From: Bacteriovoracaceae bacterium
GTDB taxonomy: Bacteria > Bdellovibrionota > UBA1018
Direction of reading: 5' to 3'
Length of the DNA: 6,782 nucleotides
Assembly (NCBI GenBank): GCA_947446835.1
Contig: CANFHS010000129.1
Span: 1-6,782, forward strand
In this document: positions 1 through 5,653 of the stretch, in pieces
Position numbering within the stretch: position 1 is the first letter of the stretch
How the letters are laid out: each line of letters starts with the position of its first letter
Notes under the pieces: model-generated
What the model saw: only the letters and a program-made list of their open reading frames with translations
The model's database searches: none
Told to the model about the DNA's origin: nothing
Position numbers and translations under genes: made by a program

Positions 1-324
1 GATGCCGAAAGGCAAGGCCAGGCCGATGCGCGCCAGGCGGGCCGAAACACCGCGGCGGGGCAGGCAGGCGCCCACGGCCAAACCGAGCGGCAAGCCCAGG
101 GCCACTGAAACCAGGGTCGACACCAGGGCCTGGGTGGCAGTGACGCGCGCCACGGAAAGCACCACCGGGTCCAGCAAGGCGGCGCCGCGAACCCGCAACG
201 CCATCGCCACCAGGGGCAGCGCGATCAGCGCGACCCAAAGTCCCAGCGCCGCCAGCGCGGCCACCAGGCCCCAGCGACGGGAAGCCTCGAGGCGCTGTTT
301 ACTGGATGACACGGAACCAGTCAT
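1..324 (-). CDS. thiP: Thiamine ABC transporter permease, N-terminal part (runs off left edge)
   Basis: Inner-membrane permease expected to pass thiamine delivered by the periplasmic protein encoded just upstream. Only the first 108 codons are present. Reading the reverse strand gives an open frame beginning MTGSVSSSKQRLEASRRW, followed by a hydrophobic segment at about residues 19-43 and a second at about 62-88 containing ALGLPLGLAVGA. A basic loop (about 89-99) and the start of a third hydrophobic stretch follow. This fits the N-terminus of binding-protein-dependent permeases; ThiP proteins are usually about 500 residues with two permease halves. The ATG lies inside the 3' end of thiB (26 bp overlap, different frame) and has AGGA five bases upstream, which suggests translational coupling. 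The thiP assignment rests mainly on the neighbouring thiB; a related iron- or spermidine-type permease cannot be excluded from this fragment alone. An ATPase gene would be expected next, outside the window. Confidence 0.8.
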   Translation of the reverse strand, partial: MTGSVSSSKQRLEASRRWGLVAALAALGLWVALIALPLVAMALRVRGAALLDPVVLSVARVTATQALVSTLVSVALGLPLGLAVGACLPRRGVSARLARIGLALPFGI

Positions 325-1354
325 CGAGGTCCTGGGCCGCGCGCGCGGACCCGGTCTCCAGGCGAAGAAGCCGGGCCGGCTTGGGCAAGGACCGGAACGA
401 GGCCGGCAAGGCAGTGCCGCTGATCACCGGGTGCATCCAGTTCTTGAGGGCCACTTCGGCCTGGACCTCGTCACTGAGCAGGTACTCGAGGAACTGCCGC
501 GCCAACGGCCGAAGTTCCGGCCGCGCATCGAGCGATGCGCGCACCAGGATCGCACCTTCGACCTGCACGGGCTGCCCTTCGGCAAAGAGCACTGCCTGGT
601 ACCGATCGCCCGAGGCAGCGTCCTTTTCGCGGTGGTAGGCCTGGCTGGACAGATAGCTCCAGACGAGGGGCGCCTCGCCCTTGAGGAACGCGCCGTATGC
701 CTGGTCCCAGCCCGCTGGCATGGCCAGCCAGTGGCCCTTGAGCTCGCGCCAGAAATTCCACGACTTTTCGCCCGCGCCCAGCACCTGGCGCGTGAACAGG
801 AGGAAGCCCAGCCCCGGGCTCGAAGTCCGCGGGTCCTCCAGCAGCAGGCGCCGCCTGAACTCGGGCTTCAGCAGATCGCGCAAGGCCGCAGGCCGCGCGA
901 TTCCCAGCTGCTTGAGCTGAACCGTGTCGGCCATCAACGCCAGGACGCCGTAATCGAAAGGCAGGAACCCTTCGCCAGGAGCTCCGACCCGCAGCTCGGG
1001 CCGCACCCGCTCCAGGCGCGCCGGCTTCCAGGTTCCCCAGGGCTCCCCAAATCGCCGGGCCTGCGTCCAGAGCTGCTGATCGATTCCCCAAACCACCTGC
1101 GCCACCGGCTTGTGCCGCTCGTGATCCAGACCCAGGCGCGCCAGCAGCTGGCCCGCGTCCCCGGAGGCCACGAGCCTCACACGACACCCGCAGCGTTTTT
1201 CGAACTTCGGGACCACCGCGGCACCCAGGCCTCCGGGCGCCGCCAGCGAGTCGTAGGTGTAGACCACCAGCTCGGGTGAAGCGGAAGGAGGAGCTGCCGC
1301 AGCCTGTCCCGCGCTCCAGGCGAACCATGCCGCAAGGATGAGGAATGCGCCCAA
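299..1354 (-). CDS. thiB: Thiamine ABC transporter, periplasmic substrate-binding protein
   Basis: Periplasmic protein that binds thiamine and its phosphates and hands them to the ThiP permease. The 351-residue product resembles the ThiB/TbpA family along its length: VVYTYDSLAAP (30-40), a paired-cysteine stretch RCGC (54-57), FLPFDYG (130-136), EDPRTSSPGLGFLL (173-186), GWDQAYGAFLKGE (215-227), SYLSSQAYH (233-241) and NWMHPV (305-310). These blocks follow the order I remember for E. coli ThiB, and the length is near the usual 330. Residues 2-21 form a hydrophobic signal peptide ending in AAAA. The start is taken as a TTG at 1354, the only usable start between the preceding in-frame stop (1370-1372) and the signal peptide. 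A GAAGG Shine-Dalgarno-like sequence lies about 12 bases upstream. From this start the signal peptide lacks the usual basic N-terminus, which is odd. It is 15 bp downstream of the 130-residue gene and overlaps thiP, so the three are probably one operon. Confidence 0.93.
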   Translation of the reverse strand: MGAFLILAAWFAWSAGQAAAAPPSASPELVVYTYDSLAAPGGLGAAVVPKFEKRCGCRVRLVASGDAGQLLARLGLDHERHKPVAQVVWGIDQQLWTQARRFGEPWGTWKPARLERVRPELRVGAPGEGFLPFDYGVLALMADTVQLKQLGIARPAALRDLLKPEFRRRLLLEDPRTSSPGLGFLLFTRQVLGAGEKSWNFWRELKGHWLAMPAGWDQAYGAFLKGEAPLVWSYLSSQAYHREKDAASGDRYQAVLFAEGQPVQVEGAILVRASLDARPELRPLARQFLEYLLSDEVQAEVALKNWMHPVISGTALPASFRSLPKPARLLRLETGSARAAQDLDDWFRVIQ

Positions 1355-1369
1355 GCGGAACCGTGACCT

Positions 1370-1762
1370 TCAGGTCAGATCGGGATTCTTGGGAGGCGCA
1401 CTCTTGCTGTCATCGCCGGCAGGACGCTCCGGCTTGGGCTTGAGCAGACGCACCTTGTTCTGCCGCTCCCCTTCTTCGATCTCGAAGGTCCAGAGGATCT
1501 CGCAGTTCTGCAGGTGGGTCGTCGTCTCTTCCTGGTTGGACTTGATGTGGACGATGCCGTTCTCGTAGAGGGTGACGAACGCGTTGTCGACGTAGGTGCC
1601 TTCTTCTCCCGGGTAGAAGAAGATGACCCGCATCGCAGAACCTTTCTTCAGAATCTTGACCACCGATTCGCCTCCCCAGCGCTCCTTGAACCAGCTTCCC
1701 GCGTCGAACCACCAGTTATTCTTGGTGCCCAGACGCTGCATTCCGTATTGAACTTCATCCAT
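1370..1762 (-). CDS. Conserved-looking hypothetical protein, 130 residues, first gene of the thiB-thiP operon
   Basis: I do not recognise this family. The product is a soluble protein with no signal peptide or membrane segment. The N-terminal 100 residues are rich in aromatic and beta-forming residues: KNNWWFDAGSWFKERW (14-29), RVIFFYPGEEGTYVDNAF (45-62), VTLYENGIVHIKS (63-75) and NCEILWTFEIEEGE (86-99). This suggests a small beta-sheet domain. The C-terminal 25-30 residues are Lys/Pro/Asp-rich and probably disordered. The ATG at 1762 is preceded by AGGAG with an 11-base spacer. The frame stays open further upstream into the antisense of nadA, but those upstream residues have shadow-frame composition, so I do not extend it. 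Base composition looks visibly less GC-rich than the neighbours. It ends 15 bp before the thiB start and in the same frame, so it is likely co-transcribed with thiB. No function is assigned; its place suggests, but does not show, a link to thiamine uptake. Confidence 0.78.
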   Translation of the reverse strand: MDEVQYGMQRLGTKNNWWFDAGSWFKERWGGESVVKILKKGSAMRVIFFYPGEEGTYVDNAFVTLYENGIVHIKSNQEETTTHLQNCEILWTFEIEEGERQNKVRLLKPKPERPAGDDSKSAPPKNPDLT

Positions 1763-1876
1763 TTTAAAGCCGGCTCCTGGAGGGGACCATAAACCAGACC
1801 CTCCTACTCCGGCAAGGCCCCCGATCGGGCGTTGCCACACTGGACCAAAAGCGCTACCCCTCAACAAGAACACGTT
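1763..1876. promoter_or_regulatory. Divergent intergenic region between the thiB operon and nadA
   Basis: This 114-bp spacer must hold the starting signals for both directions. On the minus strand a weak sigma70-like pair can be read: TTGCCG (1810-1815) and TTTATG (1788-1793) with a 16-base spacer, ahead of the AGGAG ribosome site (1774-1778). On the plus strand TTGCCA (1832-1837) is followed 17 bases later only by TACCCC, a poor -10. A 10-bp perfect palindrome, cccgatcggg, sits at 1820-1829 between the two and could be an operator or chance. I looked for the conserved pieces of a TPP riboswitch on the minus strand and did not find them. Confidence 0.35.
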
Positions 1877-2836
1877 ATGAGCCTGACCCACGCAACTCAA
1901 GCGGTTCCTGGAGGAATCGACCTTTTTGAAGAGATCGGCCGCCTGAAGAAGGCCAAGAATGCCGTGATCTTGGCCCACTATTATCAGGATCCGGATATCC
2001 AGGACGTGGCCGATTTCGTGGGCGACAGCCTGGAGCTGGCCAGAGCGGCCCAGAAGACCCAGGCCGACCTGATCGTGTTCGCGGGGGTCCATTTCATGGC
2101 CGAAGGGGCCAAGATCCTCAATCCGACCCGCAAAGTGGTCCTGCCCGATCTGGACGCCGGGTGCTCGCTTTCGGAGAGCTGCCCGCCCGAGGCGTTCCGG
2201 CGGCTGCGCGAAAAGCACCCGGACCATTTCGTGGTGACCTACATCAACTGCTCGGCCGCCATCAAAGCGCAGAGCGACGTGATCGTGACCAGCTCGAACG
2301 CCGCGAAGATCGTGGAACGCGTGCCCCGCGATCGGCCCATCCTGTTCGCGCCCGATCGCAACCTGGGCGCCTGGGTGGCCAAGCAGACCGGCCGCGAGAT
2401 GCTGCTCTGGCAGGGCGGCTGCATCGTGCACGAGACCTTCTCGGAGCGGAAGCTGGCCCAGCTGCGCGTGGAGCATCCCGAAGCGAAACTCATTGCCCAC
2501 CCCGAGTGCCCCGATTCGCTGCTGCAGAAAGCCGACTTCGTGGGCAGCACCTCGGCGCTGCTCAAGCATGTCATCGGTTCGCCGCACGGCCAGTTCATCG
2601 TGGCGACCGAGGAGGGCATCCTCCACCAGATGCGCAAGCAGGCGCCTGGAAAAACCCTGATCCCGGCGCCGCCCTTGGCCAACTGCGCCTGCAACGAGTG
2701 CCCCTTCATGAAGCTCAACACGCTTGAGAAACTTTATCTGGCCCTGCGCGACGAGGCCCCCGAACTGACCTTGCCCGAGGAGCTGCGCCTGAAAGCCCTG
2801 GCCCCCCTGCAGCGCATGCTGGACTGGTCGGCGTGA
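1877..2836 (+). CDS. nadA: Quinolinate synthase
   Basis: Cytoplasmic [4Fe-4S] enzyme that condenses iminoaspartate with dihydroxyacetone phosphate to make quinolinate, the pyridine precursor of NAD. The 319-residue product has the full family pattern: AHYYQ (33-37), GDSLELA (49-55), DAGCSLSESC (93-102), NCSAAIKAQSD (124-134), TSSNA (138-142), APDRNLG (158-164), WQGGCIVHE (178-186), AHPEC (207-211), GSTSALLK (223-230) and NCACNECPFMKLNTLEKLY (269-287). The three cluster ligands expected from characterised NadA proteins correspond to C96, C182 and C275. The frame is open back to a TTG at 1832, but the added residues are not family-like, so I start at the ATG at 1877. No strong Shine-Dalgarno precedes it (only CAAGAA). 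The stop codon overlaps the next gene's start (TGATG). L-aspartate oxidase (NadB) and NadC, the usual partners, are not in this window. Confidence 0.97.
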   Translation: MSLTHATQAVPGGIDLFEEIGRLKKAKNAVILAHYYQDPDIQDVADFVGDSLELARAAQKTQADLIVFAGVHFMAEGAKILNPTRKVVLPDLDAGCSLSESCPPEAFRRLREKHPDHFVVTYINCSAAIKAQSDVIVTSSNAAKIVERVPRDRPILFAPDRNLGAWVAKQTGREMLLWQGGCIVHETFSERKLAQLRVEHPEAKLIAHPECPDSLLQKADFVGSTSALLKHVIGSPHGQFIVATEEGILHQMRKQAPGKTLIPAPPLANCACNECPFMKLNTLEKLYLALRDEAPELTLPEELRLKALAPLQRMLDWSA

Positions 2837-3456
2837 TGCGCACCCTGGACCCCGCGAAGCTGGGAATCGGCGGAACCTACCGGCTCATGACCGACGTCAT
2901 CGTGCCCCGGCCCATTGCCTGGGTCTCGACCTGCTCGCGCGAAGGCGCGGGGAACCTGGCACCCTTCAGCTACTTCAACGCGGTGGCCACCGAGCCCGCG
3001 GCGCTGATGATCTCGGTGGCTCCGAAGCGGGACGGCTCGGACAAGGACACGCTCCGCAACATCCTGGAGACCGGCCAGTTCGTGGTGAACCTGGCCACGG
3101 GGGCCTTGCTGGAGGCCGTGAACCAGAGCTCGGCCGACTACCCGTACGGCGTGGACGAGATGCGGAAAGTGGGACTCACGCCGCTGGCTTCGGAACGGGT
3201 CGGCCCCGCCCGGGTCAGCGAAAGCCCGGTGCAGCTTGAATGCGAGCTGCTCCAGACGGTCGAGGTCGGCCCGCGAGGCGCGCCTGGCTCCACGGTGCTG
3301 GTGCTGGGCAAGATCGTGCTCGCGCACGTGCGCGAATCGCTGTTCGAGGGCGACCGCATCCTGCCGGATCGCCTGGACCCGCTGGCGCGACTGGGCGGAC
3401 CGGATTACGCGCGGCTCGGCCCGGTCATTCCGTTACCGCGGGCCACCCTTTCCTGA
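2836..3456 (+). CDS. Flavin reductase-like FMN-binding protein
   Basis: A 206-residue protein of the flavin reductase-like split-barrel family (the group containing nitrilotriacetate monooxygenase component B, HpaC-type reductases and flavoredoxin). Members bind FMN and pass electrons from NAD(P)H to flavin or act as small electron carriers. Family features seen are VPRPIAWVST (23-32), NLAPFSYFNAVATEPAALMIS (40-60), the polar phosphate-contacting stretch DGSDKDTLRNI (66-76), FVVNLA (82-87), and the C-terminal LGGPDYARLG (186-195). The ATG at 2836 shares its A with the nadA stop codon, a classic coupling arrangement; a GTG one codon earlier is also possible. No strong Shine-Dalgarno is needed or seen. 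Its substrate cannot be told from sequence. No partner monooxygenase lies in the window, and a functional link to quinolinate synthesis is not known to me. It ends 54 bp from a convergent gene. Confidence 0.9.
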   Translation: MRTLDPAKLGIGGTYRLMTDVIVPRPIAWVSTCSREGAGNLAPFSYFNAVATEPAALMISVAPKRDGSDKDTLRNILETGQFVVNLATGALLEAVNQSSADYPYGVDEMRKVGLTPLASERVGPARVSESPVQLECELLQTVEVGPRGAPGSTVLVLGKIVLAHVRESLFEGDRILPDRLDPLARLGGPDYARLGPVIPLPRATLS

Positions 3457-3457
3457 A

Positions 3458-3484
3458 ACGCAGCCAGCTGCGTCCCGGTCCGGG
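3458..3484. terminator. Possible hairpins between convergent genes (no T-tract)
   Basis: The 54-bp convergent spacer holds a perfect 6-bp stem with a four-base loop, acgcag-ccag-ctgcgt (3458-3473), immediately followed by cccgg-t-ccggg (3474-3484). Neither is followed by a run of T on either strand, so this is not a textbook intrinsic terminator. The position just after the flavin reductase stop and before the oppositely oriented gene end makes a bidirectional terminator role plausible but unproven. Confidence 0.3.
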
Positions 3485-3510
3485 CTACCCGCGGTCACGG
3501 TGAACTGGGA

Positions 3511-4116
3511 TCAGCTTTCGGTCTTGGGAGCCTCGGCGACGGGCGCGTCAGCCTTGGGACGCGGCTTGGGCAGGTTGGCCGGGTTGACCGTCACGACGGG
3601 CTTGGAGCCGGCCTGGGCGTCGCGACGCGGACCGCGGGGACCCCGGCCTTCGCCTTCGGGACGCGGGCCTCGACCTTCAGCATCGCGGCGCGGGCCGCTG
3701 TCCCCTTCGCGGCGCGGGCCGCGGCCTTCACCGCGCTTGCCGCCGCGCTTTCCACCCCGCTTGTCGCCGCGGCCGCCGCGCTCGTCGCGGTCGCCGTGGC
3801 TCTCACGCCGCTGGGCAGAGCCGGCAGCCGGGAAAAATTCGGTCACGAGCACGAAGCCTTCCTTCACCTCGGCGCCCTGGGGAGCCGACTCGCCTTCGGC
3901 CAGGGTCATCACGAGGATGCGCTTCAGGTTCGGCTTGCGCGTGCGGACCACGTCGATGGCCGCCACGAGCCAGTTCAGCTTGTCGCCTTCCAGCTTCAGG
4001 GCCTCGCCCAGGGCGGCCGGCATCTCTTCGGGCGTCTTGCCGGAGGTGGCCAGCTGGTCGGCGGTCTGCACCGCGTTCTTCAGGGCGAAAGAGGAAAATT
4101 CGGTCATCGTCTTCAT
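3511..4116 (-). CDS. Hypothetical protein with Arg/Gly-rich low-complexity tail, downstream of hmgA
   Basis: I do not recognise the family. The 201-residue product has two parts. Residues 1-97 look like a folded alpha/beta domain: a helical stretch with FALKNAVQTADQLA (10-23), GDKLNWLVAAIDVVRTRK (44-61), then a strand pair RILVMTLAEGE (66-76) and EGFVLVTEFFP (86-96). Residues 103-165 are dominated by Arg, Gly, Pro and acidic residues with RGG, RGP and GPRR motifs, and a Pro/Ala/Lys tail (about 170-201) follows. RGG-type tails in other bacterial proteins often bind RNA, so nucleic-acid binding is a reasonable guess only. There is no signal peptide. ATG at 4116 is favoured because AGGAG lies 7 bases upstream; a second ATG at codon 4 is possible. 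The gene starts 16 bp after the hmgA stop and is probably co-transcribed with it. Confidence 0.82.
   Translation of the reverse strand: MKTMTEFSSFALKNAVQTADQLATSGKTPEEMPAALGEALKLEGDKLNWLVAAIDVVRTRKPNLKRILVMTLAEGESAPQGAEVKEGFVLVTEFFPAAGSAQRRESHGDRDERGGRGDKRGGKRGGKRGEGRGPRREGDSGPRRDAEGRGPRPEGEGRGPRGPRRDAQAGSKPVVTVNPANLPKPRPKADAPVAEAPKTES
3622..3810 (-). repeat. Low-complexity Arg/Gly-rich coding tract
   Basis: This stretch encodes residues 103-165 of the hypothetical protein downstream of hmgA. It is a degenerate run built from CGC/CGG (Arg), GGC/GGT (Gly), CCG (Pro) and acidic codons, giving motifs such as RGGKRGGKRGEGRGPRR. The DNA repeats are irregular rather than a clean tandem unit. Such tracts can change length between strains by slippage or recombination. 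Confidence 0.7.
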
Positions 4117-4132
4117 GGGGGGTCTCCTGGGT

Positions 4133-5278
4133 TCAGCGTTTCTGGTCGGCCCGCCAGCTCATGGCGTAGCCTTCGTATTCGACCGCTTCCGCGGCCTTCG
4201 TGGAACGAAGCGGGTACCGGGTGTCGATCATCACCGCGATTTCCTGGGTCTCGGTCTTGTCGGCCGCGTTCTTCGCGGCATTCGGATGCGGACCGTGATG
4301 GATGCCCTGGGGATGCCAGGTGATGGCGCCTTCGGCAATGCCTTCGCGCGAGAAGAAGTTCCCCGCGTGGTAGAAGATGACCTCATCGAAGTCGATGTTG
4401 CGATGGTAGAAAGGCACCTTCATCGCGCCCTCTTCGCTTTCCAGCGGCCTGGGAAGGAACGAGCAGATCACGAAGTTCCGCGCCAGGAAGGTCGTGTGGA
4501 CGCTGGGCGGCAGGTGGTACCGGGGCGAAACGATGGGACGGATGTCGTCGGCGTTCAGCACCCAAGGCGACAGATCGCCTTTCCAGCCCGCCGCATTCAT
4601 CGGGTTCCAGGGATAAAAGACCCGGGTCCATTCCCCTTCCCGTTTGATGCGCAGCTCGTATTCGCCCTGGGCGTTCGCGCCCGACCGGGGCTCCTCGGCG
4701 GGAAGCACCGGCGTGCGCATCACCATCGGATCGAACTGCGCGTGGCGGCCCAGCATGCCGCGATCGGGCAGGCCGATCTCCGTGGGCGATTCGATCACCA
4801 GGTGGCAATCGCTGGCCTGGGGAACAAACCGGTAGGTCGTGCCCCTCGGGATGACGATGTAATCGCCCTTGCGGTAGGCGACATTGCCGTAATCGGTTTC
4901 GAGGGTGCCGCCGCCCTGGTGCACGAAGCGCACTTCGTCGCCGTCACCGTTGCGGACAAACACGCCCATCGGGCTTTCCAGCTTGGCGATACCGATGCTG
5001 CAATCCTTGTTGAACAGCAGGACCTCGGGCTGCCCTTCGCTCGCGGGATTTCCCGGCGTCCGGCTGGCGTAATAGGCATGGGGCTTCAGAGGGCCTTCGA
5101 TCCGCAGCCAGCCGGTGGGCGGATGGCGGTGGTACAGGTGGCTGACCCGGCCAAAAAATCCCTGGCGCCCGTGCTCTTCCTCGTACGTCCCCTCGGGTAC
5201 GCCGACATGCGGCTGAGGCGAAAAACGACCCTGGGACCAGCCAAATCCTGACGGAAGATTCTTGAGGTCTTTACCCAT
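4133..5278 (-). CDS. hmgA: Homogentisate 1,2-dioxygenase, short bacterial type
   Basis: Cytoplasmic non-heme Fe(II) dioxygenase that opens the ring of homogentisate to maleylacetoacetate in tyrosine and phenylalanine breakdown. The 381-residue product has the cupin-like core: EVRFVHQGGGTLETDYG (115-131), RKGDYIVIPRGTTYRF (136-151), then PFYHRNIDFDEVIFYHAGNF (289-308) and HPQGIHHGPHP (322-332). By analogy with the characterised human enzyme (ligands His335, Glu341, His371), the iron ligands should be H292, E299 and H328. The His-to-Glu spacing is seven here against six in the human protein, which I believe is normal for the shorter bacterial branch. At 381 residues it is shorter than the roughly 430-450-residue classical HmgA. 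The ATG at 5278 lacks a clear Shine-Dalgarno; a GTG at 5296 in the same frame is an alternative. The gene is divergent from the small membrane protein gene at 5353 and leads the unrecognised gene 16 bp downstream. Confidence 0.9.
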   Translation of the reverse strand: MGKDLKNLPSGFGWSQGRFSPQPHVGVPEGTYEEEHGRQGFFGRVSHLYHRHPPTGWLRIEGPLKPHAYYASRTPGNPASEGQPEVLLFNKDCSIGIAKLESPMGVFVRNGDGDEVRFVHQGGGTLETDYGNVAYRKGDYIVIPRGTTYRFVPQASDCHLVIESPTEIGLPDRGMLGRHAQFDPMVMRTPVLPAEEPRSGANAQGEYELRIKREGEWTRVFYPWNPMNAAGWKGDLSPWVLNADDIRPIVSPRYHLPPSVHTTFLARNFVICSFLPRPLESEEGAMKVPFYHRNIDFDEVIFYHAGNFFSREGIAEGAITWHPQGIHHGPHPNAAKNAADKTETQEIAVMIDTRYPLRSTKAAEAVEYEGYAMSWRADQKR

Positions 5279-5352
5279 GACGGAGGTCGGTAACACGAAA
5301 CACCGCGCCGGAACAGCCGTTGCAGCAGCACCCGTTGAAGGAGCCCTTCACC
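5279..5352. promoter_or_regulatory. Divergent spacer between hmgA and the small membrane-protein gene
   Basis: This 74-bp spacer separates two divergent starts, so it or its flanks should carry both promoters. I found no convincing -35/-10 pair in either direction and no strong dyad. The plus-strand gene has a strong ribosome site, GAAGGAG at 5337-5343, nine bases before its ATG; hmgA has none. Confidence 0.3.
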
Positions 5353-5598
5353 ATGGAAAACGAATTCCAGAGCCTTTCGGACGACCTGCGGGAACGCGCC
5401 GGCCAGCTGGCCAAGGATTTCAGCGAGCGCGCCACGGGCTATTACGACGAAGCGCAGGACTGGCTCGACAAGAACTCGAGCCGGGTGCTGCCGCTGGTGG
5501 GCGTCGTGGCGGCCGTGGGCTTGGCGGGGTACCTGGTGGCCCGCGGAACCCGCGCCAACGCGAGGCACGAAAAGGGCCAGACGGACCGGATCGCCTGA
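5353..5598 (+). CDS. Small DUF883/ElaB-YqjD-like membrane-anchored protein
   Basis: An 81-residue protein with the layout of the ElaB/YqjD/DUF883 group: an amphipathic, charged helical N-terminal part (about residues 1-47, including DDLRERAGQLAKDFSERA), then one transmembrane segment at about 49-66 (LPLVGVVAAVGLAGYLVA) with small-residue spacing (GVVAAVGLAG), then a short basic tail (RGTRANARHEKG). E. coli members are inner-membrane proteins anchored by the C-terminal helix, reported to bind ribosomes in stationary phase. Whether this one does so is unknown, and the sequence match is by architecture rather than by clear motifs. The ATG at 5353 is chosen because GAAGGAG precedes it by nine bases; the frame extends to an ATG at 5320 without a ribosome site. 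It is divergent from hmgA and 55 bp upstream of the metallo-beta-lactamase-fold gene on the same strand. Confidence 0.8.
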   Translation: MENEFQSLSDDLRERAGQLAKDFSERATGYYDEAQDWLDKNSSRVLPLVGVVAAVGLAGYLVARGTRANARHEKGQTDRIA

Positions 5599-5599
5599 G

Positions 5600-5614
5600 C
5601 CGGGCCTGACCCGG
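5600..5614 (+). terminator. Small GC hairpin after the DUF883-like gene (no T-tract)
   Basis: A 5-bp stem with a five-base loop, ccggg-cctga-cccgg, begins two bases after the stop codon. No T-run follows, so it is at best a weak attenuator or a 3'-end stabilising structure; the following gene on the same strand may well be read through from here. Confidence 0.2.
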
Positions 5615-5653
5615 GATTGACGGCCCTGGGGCGGCTCTGGGAGAGTCGGACGC

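Noticed and set aside
2..1279. A 425-codon open frame on the plus strand
   Set aside because: It is antisense to thiB and thiP, which have strong family matches. The translated product is Arg/Pro/Gln-rich with no domain, typical of shadow frames in GC-rich DNA.
1763..1876. TPP riboswitch before the thiamine transport operon
   Set aside because: I looked on the minus strand for the conserved CTGAGA and the ACCTGATCTGG-like block and found neither. A covariance-model search (Rfam TPP) would settle it.
1763..2626. Long upstream extension of the 130-residue protein into the antisense of nadA
   Set aside because: The extension has shadow-frame composition and lies opposite nadA, while a normal ATG with AGGAG exists at 1762.
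3622..3810. Possible tandem-repeat or CRISPR-like array
   Set aside because: The repetitiveness comes from Arg/Gly/Pro codons in a coding frame. There are no regular repeat units with unique spacers.
3236..5251. A 671-codon open frame on the plus strand
   Set aside because: It runs antisense through the Arg/Gly-rich gene and hmgA and overlaps the flavin reductase end. The product is low-complexity Ser/Arg/Pro then shadow-like sequence with no ribosome site; hmgA on the other strand is clear.
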